Shown piece by piece: positions 1 through 8,271 of a stretch of 64,000 nt of DNA (its first letter is position 1; each line of letters starts with the position of its first letter). The stretch comes from Adlercreutzia murintestinalis (lineage in GTDB: Bacteria > Actinomycetota > Coriobacteriia > Coriobacteriales > Eggerthellaceae). The DNA lies in the NCBI RefSeq assembly GCF_943192905.1, contig NZ_CALPCC010000011.1, positions 16,568 to 80,567 on the forward strand. Reading direction: 5' to 3'. The notes beneath the pieces were generated by a model that saw only the letters and a list, made by a program, of their open reading frames with translations, did not search any database and was not told the DNA's origin. The position numbers and the translations under genes are program-made.

Positions 1-658
1 ACAACCAGTTCTTATTGAATGTCTCCACGCGGAATCCTGTGAGAGTGCTCCGTGCTGCAGTGAGGCAGGCATCGAAAGATTGGCGGCTCTTCGCATAGAT
101 GCGCACGGCCAAGCAGATGGTCTCGCTGTCTTGGATGACCACATCGTTGGCCAGAAGCTCGAGCACCGTGCCGATGAGCGTGCGGGGCACCTGATACGTC
201 TCCTCCAGTTCACGCACGGTTCTCACCACTGACCCGGGGTATGTTCTCGCTTGACCCGATCCTATGATCCGGCGCGCCTTAGCTGATTGCCTCGAATCAT
301 TGTCGAGGAGGTATCGGAGGAGGACCGTCTCATCCACGATAACGGTCTCGCCCTCGTTGCTGTCGGCAATGAGCGGTGGTGTGCGCTTGTCCTTCTCTTC
401 CCGCTTCGCTAGCCACTCTGCGCGCTCAGTCCCAGTCAGCTCTGGCTTGCCGTAATGCCTGAGCTTTCCAAAGGCATTCGTCTTGCCCTTGCCAACGCTC
501 AAGCGAGGGACGAAGGGCATCTGGCGCTCATTGACAGCTTGCGCGATGAACATGCGCACAGCATCGGAGATGGTTATACCAAGGGCGTAGAAGAGCTCGT
601 CGGCCTGTTTTTTTAGATCGTTTTCTATGCGGATTTGTATCGTTGCTTGCTTGGGCAT
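1..658 (-). CDS. RelB/DinJ antitoxin fused to degenerate PIN domain (partial, C-terminus outside window)
   Basis: An open frame runs from ATG at 658 off the window start (219 codons, no stop). Residues 1-50 (MPKQATIQIRIENDLKKQAD, then ALGITISDAVRMFI) are a RelB/DinJ-type ribbon-helix-helix antitoxin. Residues 50-100 are a charged linker. Residues 105-219 resemble a PIN nuclease: VIVDETVLLRYLLDND, a middle ...ELEETYQVPR helix, SFDACLTAAR and ETFNKNW. By hand alignment only the first acidic residue (D109) is kept. The usual Glu is Arg146, the third Asp is out of register (D195 in SFDAC) and the fourth is Asn. Normally antitoxin and toxin are separate genes; here they are one chain with a probably inactive toxin half. 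The fold call is by eye; the RelB part is firmer than the PIN part. Confidence 0.75.
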   Translation of the reverse strand, partial: MPKQATIQIRIENDLKKQADELFYALGITISDAVRMFIAQAVNERQMPFVPRLSVGKGKTNAFGKLRHYGKPELTGTERAEWLAKREEKDKRTPPLIADSNEGETVIVDETVLLRYLLDNDSRQSAKARRIIGSGQARTYPGSVVRTVRELEETYQVPRTLIGTVLELLANDVVIQDSETICLAVRIYAKSRQSFDACLTAARSTLTGFRVETFNKNWL

Positions 659-1179
659 GTCTTCCCCTCAGGTGGTTCGGTGGTTTCTCATTTCGCAGAA
701 TAGGGTTCGCTCGAGTCCATCTCATAATGAAATTCCAGTATAAATGATTATGATGTAGTGCAATCGTACTACATAAGTATCTATGAAAAGCATCGGGCGC
801 TTTTTGATCTCCGCAAGATTCGAAAAATCGATAGATAAAATTTCAACCTCTTGGGTCGATTGCCAATCTGGTATGCGATGTATATAAAGTACGCAATGAT
901 TCTGAAAGGCACTTGTTGTCCATCCGTTGACTTCGATCTCTTCCTATATGGCTTTACCGCAGGCTTCGCTGCGTCTTAGAGAAACTAGTGTCCTGGTCGT
1001 CTTGCCTGGTGTTCCAAGACGTACGGACTCTGCATGAAGACGGAAGCGCCTGCGATAAAGAACCCTCGGGCCGCACTTCTCGAAACGATTGCTGGCACGT
1101 TGAGCGAATGCTGGTCTCGGGGCGCGTAAGGGGCACTCACGTTGACTGCTCAAAGAGAGACTAGTAGGAGGATGACTGA
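659..1179. other. Gene-poor spacer between the antitoxin fusion and the formate hydrogenlyase operon
   Basis: The 521 bases contain no convincing gene; short frames here lack ribosome sites and recognisable domains. The segment is visibly more AT-rich around 720-900 than its surroundings. It must hold the promoter of the minus-strand antitoxin fusion and that of the formate hydrogenlyase operon. The latter starts at 1180 after a good Shine-Dalgarno (taggagga, 1166-1173). A sigma-54-like GG at 908-909 lacks the matching GC ten bases on. Confidence 0.6.
753..774. promoter_or_regulatory. Inverted repeat upstream of the antitoxin fusion (possible operator)
   Basis: ATGTAGT (753-759) and ACTACAT (768-774) form a perfect 7-bp inverted repeat with an 8-base spacer. 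It lies about 95 bases upstream of the antitoxin-fusion start codon. RelB-type ribbon-helix-helix proteins usually repress their own operon at short dyads, so autoregulation is a reasonable inference, not shown. Confidence 0.4.
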
Positions 1180-1725
1180 ATGGGTTCTAAATTTGTTGTG
1201 GCTGACCCGGGCTTGTGCATCGGATGCGAAACCTGCATGGCAGGCTGCATACTGAAGCATTCAGTACCTGGCGATGTTGAGAAGCCACGCCTGAAACTCG
1301 TCAAGACCCTAACCGTGTCCGCGCCGATCGTGTGCCATCAATGCGTTGACGCTCCTTGTGTCGCTGCATGCCCTGAAGGGGCCCTCTACTTCGGAGAAGA
1401 TCGGGTCGCCATGGATCAATCTCGCTGCATTGGTTGCCGCAGTTGCGTTCTAGCGTGCCCTTATGGTGCAGTGCAGATCGATCCCATAAAGGGAGTTGCC
1501 ATGATGGGGTCGGTGCCCCTGGAATCCACTCAAGAAGCCTTCATCGTGAAGTGCGATCTTTGCTATGACCGCGACGGAGGCCCAGTCTGCGTGTCGGTAT
1601 GCCCCACCAACAGCCTTACGGTGGCAGATGAAGAAGAGCTGATGGAGCGTCAGCAGAAGCGTCGCGTGAAAGCCGCAGTGGCTTCGAGCGCATTCTCGAG
1701 CGTTCCCTTGAATTCCAATCTGTAA
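1180..1725 (+). CDS. HydN/HycB-like four-cluster ferredoxin, formate dehydrogenase electron carrier
   Basis: 181 residues with four cysteine motifs: CIGCETCMAGC (from residue 13), CHQCVDAPCVAAC, CIGCRSCVLAC, and a CDLC...PVCVSVC pair near residue 125. This is the layout of polyferredoxins of the HydN/HycB/DmsB type that bind four [4Fe-4S] clusters. It directly precedes fdhF, so it probably takes electrons from formate dehydrogenase and passes them toward the hydrogenase. The last ~25 residues are low-complexity and not conserved in the family. The start follows a taggagga ribosome site. It is the first gene of a long same-strand operon. A second, related protein lies at 3982-4575. Confidence 0.85.
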   Translation: MGSKFVVADPGLCIGCETCMAGCILKHSVPGDVEKPRLKLVKTLTVSAPIVCHQCVDAPCVAACPEGALYFGEDRVAMDQSRCIGCRSCVLACPYGAVQIDPIKGVAMMGSVPLESTQEAFIVKCDLCYDRDGGPVCVSVCPTNSLTVADEEELMERQQKRRVKAAVASSAFSSVPLNSNL

Positions 1726-1755
1726 ATGAGCCAACTCCAGAGGAGGAAAGACGTT

Positions 1756-3942
1756 ATGGAAAAGCATATGGCCGTTTGCCCGTACTGCGGTGCGGGCTGC
1801 AAGCTCAATCTGCTTGTCGAAGACGGAATGGTCGTGGGAGCTGAGGGGCTTGATGGCGTGACAAATGAGGGAGAGCTGTGCCTCAAAGGCCTTTCGGGCT
1901 TCGACTTCATCAACGATACGAAGATTCTCACGCCCCGCATCTATCATCCCATGATCCGCCGTGAGAAGGGTGGCGAGCTGGAGCGCGTCACCTGGGATGA
2001 GGCCCTTGACTTCACTGCAAAGAAGCTGGCGGAGATCAAGGAGAAGTACGGCCCCGACTCCATCATGCTCACCGGCTCTTCACGTGGACCCGGCAACGAG
2101 GCGAATTACGTGATGCAGAAGTTCACGCGCGCTTGCGTGGGGACCAACAACATCGACAACTGCGCCCGCACCTGCCATGGTCCTTCCGTTATCGGCCTCA
2201 TGGATACCGTGGGCTCTGGCGCCATGTCGGTTTCTATCCCGAACATGGAGAACGCTGACCTGATCATGCTGTTCGGATATAATCCATCCGCGTCGCATCC
2301 CATCGTTGCGCGACGTATTGTGAAGGCGAAGGAGAAGGGCGCCAAGATCATCGTCGTCGACCCGCGCGCCATCGAGACCGCGCGCATCGCTGATCTCTAC
2401 ATCCAGATCAACAACGGTTGCAACCTGGCCTTTATGAATGCTTTCGCCAATGCGATCGTTACCGAGAATCTGCATGACATGTCCTTCATCGAGGCACATA
2501 CCACGGGCTTTGACGAGTGGTGGGAGACCATCAAGAACTACACTCCGGAATCGGTTGCGGAGATCTGCGGTTGCAGCGCAGAGGATATCCGCAAAGCTGC
2601 CCGCATGTATGCAACGGCACCTAATTCCATCATCGGGTGGGGCATGGGCGTCACGCAGCAGCGTCAGGGCGTGAAGGTGGTGCATCAGATCGCTGCCATC
2701 GCCTGCATCACGAATCAGATCGGTCGCCACAACGCTGGCCTTGCTCCCGTGCGTGGCCAGAACAACGTTCAGGGTTCCTGCGACATGGGCATGTGGCCGA
2801 GCTGGTTCCCTGGCTACCAGAAGGTGGAAGATCCTGCCAATCGCGAGAAGTTCGAGAAGGCATGGAACCTTCCTGCTGGATCGCTTCCGGCCGTTCCGGG
2901 CTTCAAGTTGACCGATCTGCCTCATGGGGTCAAAGAGGGTAAGATCAAGGCCTTTTACAACTTCGGCGAGGATCCTCTGCAGACCGAGCCTGACTCGAAC
3001 GATATGCGCGAGACGCTGGAGAACCTGGAGCTTCTGATCAGCCAGGACATCTTCATGACACAGACGACGGCTCTGGCTGACGTGGTGTTTCCCGGTACCT
3101 CCTGGGGTGAGCACGATGGCGTATTTTCGGCATCCGACCGTACCTTCCAGCGCTTCACCGCCGCCGTGCCGCCGAAGGGGGAGTGTAAGCACGATTGGCA
3201 GATCTTCAGCGAGCTGTCCACTCGTATGGGATACCCCATGCATTACGAGGACACCAAGGAGATCTGGGACGAGATGCGCTCCCTCTGTCCGAACTTCTAC
3301 GGTGCAACATATGAGAAGATGGACGGCGTCGGCCATGCGCAATGGCCCATTCCCACGCTGGAATGCCCTGGTACGCCCACATTGTACGAGAACGGCCAGT
3401 TCACAACGCCCGATAAGAAGGCAAGGCTCATGGCTCATGATTATATAGAGCCCACCGAAACGCCTGATGAGGAGTATCCGCTCGTCCTCTGCACGGTGCG
3501 AGAGGTCGGACACTATTCCTGTCGTTCGATGACCGGCAATTGCAAGGTTCTCGCCATGCTGGCTGATGAGCCGGGTTATGTGACCATGAACCCCGCGGAC
3601 GCCAAGGCTCGCGGCATCAAGGATGAGGACCTAGTGTGGGTCTATTCCCGGCGTGGCAAGGTCATCACGCGCGCCAGCTTGGACGAGCGCATCAACAAGG
3701 GAACCGTCTACATGACCTATCAGTGGTGGATCGGAAAGTGCAACGATCTGACCATGCATGCGACCGACCCGCTGTCCGGCACGCCGGAGGACAAGTACTC
3801 TGCCTGTCAAGTCGAGGCTATCGACGATCAGCTGTGGGCAGAACGCCACATGGAGACGCTCTACACCTCCCTCAAGGACCGACTGGCTACCGAAGCATCA
3901 CCCCAGGACGTGGCTCCCGTGGGCGAACTTGTCGCCAATTAA
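1756..3942 (+). CDS. fdhF: Formate dehydrogenase H catalytic subunit, cysteine form
   Basis: Molybdenum- or tungsten-bis-MGD enzyme oxidising formate to CO2. A frame is open from 1726, but the gaggagga site at 1738-1746 points to ATG 1756, giving 728 residues. With that start the [4Fe-4S] ligands are C8, C11, C15 and C42, followed by K44, and the active-site residue is C140 in CARTCHGPSV. These are the same positions as in E. coli FDH-H, where residue 140 is selenocysteine (from memory). Here codon 140 is TGC, so this is a Sec-independent homologue. The domain order is cluster domain, two Rossmann-like MGD domains, C-terminal cap. It sits between two polyferredoxin genes and upstream of the hydrogenase genes, as expected for a formate hydrogenlyase. 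Confidence 0.95.
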   Translation: MEKHMAVCPYCGAGCKLNLLVEDGMVVGAEGLDGVTNEGELCLKGLSGFDFINDTKILTPRIYHPMIRREKGGELERVTWDEALDFTAKKLAEIKEKYGPDSIMLTGSSRGPGNEANYVMQKFTRACVGTNNIDNCARTCHGPSVIGLMDTVGSGAMSVSIPNMENADLIMLFGYNPSASHPIVARRIVKAKEKGAKIIVVDPRAIETARIADLYIQINNGCNLAFMNAFANAIVTENLHDMSFIEAHTTGFDEWWETIKNYTPESVAEICGCSAEDIRKAARMYATAPNSIIGWGMGVTQQRQGVKVVHQIAAIACITNQIGRHNAGLAPVRGQNNVQGSCDMGMWPSWFPGYQKVEDPANREKFEKAWNLPAGSLPAVPGFKLTDLPHGVKEGKIKAFYNFGEDPLQTEPDSNDMRETLENLELLISQDIFMTQTTALADVVFPGTSWGEHDGVFSASDRTFQRFTAAVPPKGECKHDWQIFSELSTRMGYPMHYEDTKEIWDEMRSLCPNFYGATYEKMDGVGHAQWPIPTLECPGTPTLYENGQFTTPDKKARLMAHDYIEPTETPDEEYPLVLCTVREVGHYSCRSMTGNCKVLAMLADEPGYVTMNPADAKARGIKDEDLVWVYSRRGKVITRASLDERINKGTVYMTYQWWIGKCNDLTMHATDPLSGTPEDKYSACQVEAIDDQLWAERHMETLYTSLKDRLATEASPQDVAPVGELVAN

Positions 3943-3981
3943 GCTCAGTACCGCATCGGAATCGAATCCGAAAGGACTCTG

Positions 3982-4575
3982 ATGAATACCTTCATCGCGA
4001 TAGAGCCGGATAGATGCATCGGATGTGGTACCTGCCTTGCAGCCTGCAGCTACGGCCATCGTATGGCCGGGTTGCAGGCTGAGCCCCGACTCGCACTGAC
4101 ATTCGACCGCAAGGTGACAGCTGCTGTCACGTGTCATCAATGCGAGGGGGCTCCATGCCTGGCCGTATGTCCTGTGGACGCCATTCGCCAAACCGACGAT
4201 GCCGTTGTCGTTAATGAGCAGACGTGTATCGGCTGTAAGTTGTGTGCGGTTGCTTGTCCTTTTGGGGCCATACATCCGAGCGGCACGTCCATTGCAGGTG
4301 TTGCCGGCACTTCCTATCCGACTCCAACCTATCCAAAGGGCACATCGCCCCTCCTTGCCTGGAGCATAGGCGTATATACATGCGCTGTGAAATGCGACCT
4401 CTGCTCTACGCTTGGGCCTGATGAAAGTCCGCATTGCGTGCCTGCGTGCCCGACCAACGCATTGTTCGTGCGCAATGCCGAGACGCTCGGCAAGTCGTGT
4501 CGTGAGAAGCTCAAGGCTGCGGCTGCGGAGAATCAGGTCATGATGGGTCGATCAACGCATCTGAAGGAGGCCTAA
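3982..4575 (+). CDS. hyfA: Hydrogenase-4 component A / HycB-type polyferredoxin
   Basis: 197 residues with four cysteine motifs (CIGCGTCLAAC, CHQCEGAPCLAVC, CIGCKLCAVAC and CDLC...CVPAC), predicted to bind four [4Fe-4S] clusters. Compared with the HydN-like protein at 1180 it has a longer insert before the last motif. In formate hydrogenlyases this subunit links formate dehydrogenase to the hydrogenase small subunit. A ribosome site (gaaagga) precedes ATG 3982. The stop codon abuts the ATG of hyfB with no gap, so the two are translationally linked. Whether this or the 1180 product is the direct FdhF partner cannot be decided from sequence. Confidence 0.88.
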   Translation: MNTFIAIEPDRCIGCGTCLAACSYGHRMAGLQAEPRLALTFDRKVTAAVTCHQCEGAPCLAVCPVDAIRQTDDAVVVNEQTCIGCKLCAVACPFGAIHPSGTSIAGVAGTSYPTPTYPKGTSPLLAWSIGVYTCAVKCDLCSTLGPDESPHCVPACPTNALFVRNAETLGKSCREKLKAAAAENQVMMGRSTHLKEA

Positions 4576-6666
4576 ATGCTGCAATTGATCTTGCTATCCC
4601 TCGGGCTCTCCTGCGTAACCGGCATATTTTCGCTTATAGCTTCAAAAGCCCACGCAGCTTCAAAGGTCATTGCCTGTGTGGGCGGCATGGGCTCGGCTGC
4701 TTTGGGCTTCGCTGGGGGAGCGAGCGCTCTCTTCAGTCCGGCAACATATGCCTCTTGGGCAGGACCTATGCCCTTCACGAACTTCACACTGCTTCTCAAC
4801 CCGTTGGCGGGGCTGGTCATCGCGGTCATTGCCGCCCTCGCGTTCGTTGCGTGGCTGTATGGTCTTTCCTACTTCGATGAGTACTACGATAAGGGCATCG
4901 GCGTTATCGGGTTCTTCATGAACCTGTTCATAGCCTCCATGTACCTCGTCGTCCTCTCTGACAACGCTTTCTGGTTCCTCGTGTTCTTCGAGCTCATGTC
5001 GCTCACATCCTATGTGCTTGTGATCATCGATCGAACAGAGAAATCCCTGCGCGGCGGTTTCCTATACTTGATCATGGCTCATATCGGTTTCTTGATGATC
5101 GCTCTCTCCTTCTTCGCGATGGCAAGCGCGACTGGCTCCCTGGAATTTGATGCGTATCGCTCTTCTCCGTTCCCTTCAGGGATCGCCACCGTAGCGTTTG
5201 TCCTCGCCTTCCTCGGTTTTGGGGCAAAGGCGGGTATGGTGCCCTTCCATTCATGGCTACCTCAGGCCCATCCCGCCGCCCCATCCAATGTAAGCGCTCT
5301 CATGTCGGGTGGTATGATCAAGATCGGCATCTTCGGTATTTGCAAGGTCTGCTTCGATCTGCTGGGCGTTGGGGGTCCCGAGGTATCGTGGGGCATCCTT
5401 GTCATCGTGATCGGCGCGATCTCTTCGGTGCTGGGTGTCGCGTACGCCCTTGGTGAGCATGACCTGAAGAGCCTGCTTGCTTATCACTCCGTTGAGAACA
5501 TCGGCATCATCCTGCTTGGTGTTGGTGTGGGAATATATGGTGTAGCCGCTGACTTGCCATGGCTTGCTGGCATCGGTCTTATGGCGGGTCTCTACCATCT
5601 GGTCAACCATGCAATGTTCAAGGGGCTCCTGTTCCTTGGTGCCGGCAGCGTTCTTCATGCTACCGGCACGCGGAATATGGAAGTGCTCGGCGGCTTGGCT
5701 CGGCTCATGCCATGGACTGCGGTCTGCTTCCTCATCGGTTCCTTGGCCATCTCCGCCATCCCGCCCCTCAATGGCTTCGTTTCCGAGTGGTTCACCTATC
5801 AGGGGCTCATCGGAGGCGCGATGGATGGCGATATCCTGATGCGCATCGTTTTCGCTTTCGCGGTGATCTGTCTGGCCATCACGGGCGCTTTGGCGGTTAC
5901 GTGCTTCGTTAAGGCGTTCGGGGTGACGTTCTTGGCAAAACCCCGCTCCGCCGCAGCGGAGGGCGCGAAGGAGGTGTCTGCTCCCATGATCATCGCCATG
6001 GTTGTGCTCACAGTCTTTTGTGTCCTGCTGGGCCTAGGTGCCGCATGGTTTGCTCCACTCATGAGCTCGGTTGCCTCAGCAATGCTTGCGAGCCCTGAGG
6101 TGCTCGTGGCGGAAGGGGCCACGTTGGTCTCGGCCGACACCCTCTCCATTGTATCCCCACTCATCCTGGCCGCGCTCATGGCCATCATCATCGCCGCGTG
6201 CGCGCTCGTGCGAAACGCCGCGAACCGCAAGGCGGGAGTGAAGGACGACACCCAACCTTGGGCTTGCGGCTATGAGCCCGACCTGACTATGGAGACGCTC
6301 GCTTCGACTGTTGGGGCAAACGTCCGTAACTTTATGAGTCCGCTCTATGCCATCAGACGGGGCGTGAACCGCGCGGGTCAGTGGGTTGCGTACTGCATCG
6401 GAAAGGTGCTTTGTGGAGGCAAGGAGCAGCCGCTGGCCGCGGAAGCCATCGATGCTCATCCTGTGTCACGCTATGACGCGGATCGCACGGTAGGAATCGT
6501 TCCTGCTCAGAAGAAGGCCCCCGCGCTCTCGTACTCGGTGCTCGATGTCGTGCGAAGCGTCGGGACCTGGTTCGCCAAGATGGAGAGCGGCGATTTCCGC
6601 ACCTATATCGTCTATATCGTAGGAGCGCTCGTCTTCTTCATGGCGCTCATCATCTTGGTTCGTTAG
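4576..6666 (+). CDS. hyfB: Hydrogenase-4 component B, antiporter-like membrane subunit
   Basis: 696 residues, almost all membrane-spanning, of the NuoL/MrpA/HyfB antiporter-like family. The core motif with the functional lysine/histidine region is seen around KAGMVPFHSWLPQAHPAAPS and in the following helices (ALGEHDLKSLLAYHSVENIG). Length fits HyfB (about 670). The long C-terminal stretch after residue 550 carries a soluble segment with CGYEPD and a final hydrophobic helix. It is predicted to couple hydrogen evolution to proton or sodium translocation. It is one of only two antiporter-like subunits here (the other is hyfF). Confidence 0.93.
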   Translation: MLQLILLSLGLSCVTGIFSLIASKAHAASKVIACVGGMGSAALGFAGGASALFSPATYASWAGPMPFTNFTLLLNPLAGLVIAVIAALAFVAWLYGLSYFDEYYDKGIGVIGFFMNLFIASMYLVVLSDNAFWFLVFFELMSLTSYVLVIIDRTEKSLRGGFLYLIMAHIGFLMIALSFFAMASATGSLEFDAYRSSPFPSGIATVAFVLAFLGFGAKAGMVPFHSWLPQAHPAAPSNVSALMSGGMIKIGIFGICKVCFDLLGVGGPEVSWGILVIVIGAISSVLGVAYALGEHDLKSLLAYHSVENIGIILLGVGVGIYGVAADLPWLAGIGLMAGLYHLVNHAMFKGLLFLGAGSVLHATGTRNMEVLGGLARLMPWTAVCFLIGSLAISAIPPLNGFVSEWFTYQGLIGGAMDGDILMRIVFAFAVICLAITGALAVTCFVKAFGVTFLAKPRSAAAEGAKEVSAPMIIAMVVLTVFCVLLGLGAAWFAPLMSSVASAMLASPEVLVAEGATLVSADTLSIVSPLILAALMAIIIAACALVRNAANRKAGVKDDTQPWACGYEPDLTMETLASTVGANVRNFMSPLYAIRRGVNRAGQWVAYCIGKVLCGGKEQPLAAEAIDAHPVSRYDADRTVGIVPAQKKAPALSYSVLDVVRSVGTWFAKMESGDFRTYIVYIVGALVFFMALIILVR

Positions 6667-6675
6667 GAGGATGCC

Positions 6676-7602
6676 ATGACTATTATCATAGCGATATTGC
6701 AGGCAATCCTTCTGGTTGTCGTAGCCCCGCTCATTTCGGGCATCGCACGCAAGATCCGGGCGAAGATGCATTCGCGCAAGGGCACGAGCATTCTGCAGGA
6801 CTACTACGACCTCGCCAAGCTCATGAAGCGTAGCGAGGTGCGGGAAGGGGGCAGCGGCATCATCTCGCGGCTGATGCCGCCCATCTTTCTTGGGTGCTTC
6901 GTTCTCATTGCCGCAGGCCTTCCCCTTGTCATGCAGGCTTGCCCTATCCCGATGCTGGGCGACATGATCACGATCCTGTATCTGATGGCATTGCCTCGCT
7001 TCATGTTCGCCTTGGCGTCCATAGATTCAGCGGGCTCTTATACCGCCATCGGCGGCATCCGCGAGCTTCTCGTGGGCGTCTTGGTCGAGCCTTCGCTGAT
7101 CCTCGTGCTGTTCGTCATGGCCAGCGCAGTGGGATCCACCAATGTGGGCCTCATGTCTACGGCGGTCGCGAATCTGCAAGCGACCCCTCTCGTCGCCGTT
7201 GTGGTGGCTGGCGTCGCTTGCGCCATGGCTTGCTACATTGAGATGGGAAAGCTTCCCTTCGATATGGCGGAGGCGGAGCAAGAGATCCAAGAAGGTCCGT
7301 TGGCTGCCTATTCTGGTCCGTCTCTTGCGATGCTCAAGCTGGGCGTATCGCTCAAACAGGTCGTTGTGGCAAGCCTGCTGGTCTGTATCTTCTTGCCCTT
7401 TGGTTCTGCGCCCACGCTGGCTCCTCTTGACATCCTTATCGGTTTTCTGGTCTTTGTGGCCAAAGTGCTCGTGGTATTCCTCATCGCTTCGGTGATCGAG
7501 AACTCCGCGATGCGTGCACGCTATAAGATCCTTGGCCGCTATACCTGGTTCGTCGTGGGGATCGCCTCGCTTTCTCTCGTGTTTCTCATCATAGGGATTT
7601 AG
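6676..7602 (+). CDS. hyfC: Hydrogenase-4 component C, NuoH-like membrane anchor
   Basis: 308 residues with about eight hydrophobic helices, of the HyfC/HycD/NuoH family. The segment EMGKLPFDMAEAEQEIQEGP is the typical NuoH-family loop with acidic residues that contact the hydrogenase small subunit and the membrane arm. Length matches HycD/HyfC (about 310). A ttaggagg ribosome site lies just before ATG 6676, nine bases after hyfB. It acts in the cytoplasmic membrane as the anchor of the soluble hydrogenase module. Confidence 0.93.
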   Translation: MTIIIAILQAILLVVVAPLISGIARKIRAKMHSRKGTSILQDYYDLAKLMKRSEVREGGSGIISRLMPPIFLGCFVLIAAGLPLVMQACPIPMLGDMITILYLMALPRFMFALASIDSAGSYTAIGGIRELLVGVLVEPSLILVLFVMASAVGSTNVGLMSTAVANLQATPLVAVVVAGVACAMACYIEMGKLPFDMAEAEQEIQEGPLAAYSGPSLAMLKLGVSLKQVVVASLLVCIFLPFGSAPTLAPLDILIGFLVFVAKVLVVFLIASVIENSAMRARYKILGRYTWFVVGIASLSLVFLIIGI

Positions 7603-7605
7603 GTG

Positions 7606-8268
7606 ATGGATATGATTGGTTACCCATTGGTCAATGCGCTCGGCGCGTGCCTCATCATCACCTCGATGACGGTGGTTCTCGCTAAGACGATGCGCGCTTC
7701 GGCTTTCCTGTACTCGTTCCAGTCGCTCATGCTTGTGGCGATCTTGGCCAGCTTGGGCTTTGTGACGAGTTCTAGCGAGCTATTCACCTGGTCGGCTACG
7801 GCATTTGTCACGAAGGTCGTGTTGGTGCCGGCCATCTTGTTGTTCACTCTAAAGAAGATCGGTGGTGATGCCCACGCCGATCTGCTTCCGAAGATCAATT
7901 CCATGAAGGCGGTCGCACTGGTTGCCGTGGAGGTTTTCGTGTGTTTCGTGGCTGTATCCGGCATCGAATTGCCTACAGCTGCCGAGGTCAAGCCGACCTT
8001 GGCGGTAGCGCTAGCCCATTTTTTCATCGGTCTTACCTGCATCGTCATCCAACGTTCCATCTTCAAGCAGATATTCGGATACTGCCTGATGGAGAACGGT
8101 TCCCATGTGGCCCTTGCCCTTCTAGCGCCCCAAGCACCCGAACTGGTCGAGATTGGTGTGGCAACTGATGCCATCTTCGCCGTCATCATCCTTTCGGTTC
8201 TGGTTTGGCGCATGGGGCATTATGCCCACACCCTGGACGCTGACGATCTTTGCGAGCTGAAGGGATAA
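7606..8268 (+). CDS. hyfE: Hydrogenase-4 component E, membrane subunit
   Basis: About 220 residues with six or seven membrane helices, of the HyfE family (NuoK-like C-terminal part). The segments IFKQIFGYCLMENGSHVAL and PELVEIGVATDAIFAVII, and the tail ending in LKG, match HyfE closely. The start is uncertain: GTG 7603, ATG 7606 and ATG 7612 are all possible, and the last has the best-spaced aggtg site. It immediately follows hyfC and precedes hyfF. HycE-only (FHL-1) systems lack this subunit, so the complex is hydrogenase-4-like. No hyfD gene lies between hyfC and hyfE. Confidence 0.92.
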   Translation: MDMIGYPLVNALGACLIITSMTVVLAKTMRASAFLYSFQSLMLVAILASLGFVTSSSELFTWSATAFVTKVVLVPAILLFTLKKIGGDAHADLLPKINSMKAVALVAVEVFVCFVAVSGIELPTAAEVKPTLAVALAHFFIGLTCIVIQRSIFKQIFGYCLMENGSHVALALLAPQAPELVEIGVATDAIFAVIILSVLVWRMGHYAHTLDADDLCELKG

Positions 8269-8271
8269 GCC

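Noticed and set aside
905..922. Sigma-54-like sequence (AAGGCACTTGTTGTCC) upstream of the formate hydrogenlyase operon
   Set aside because: The GG is present but the essential GC at the right spacing is CC, and -12 lacks TTGC. Tempting because E. coli FHL is sigma-54-dependent, but not supported.
2161..2190. Selenocysteine insertion site in fdhF
   Set aside because: Codon 140 is TGC (Cys), so no recoding is needed; no in-frame TGA occurs.
2080..3513. Long open frame (477 codons) on the minus strand opposite fdhF
   Set aside because: It is a high-GC shadow of the well-supported fdhF gene, with no domain similarity and no ribosome site.
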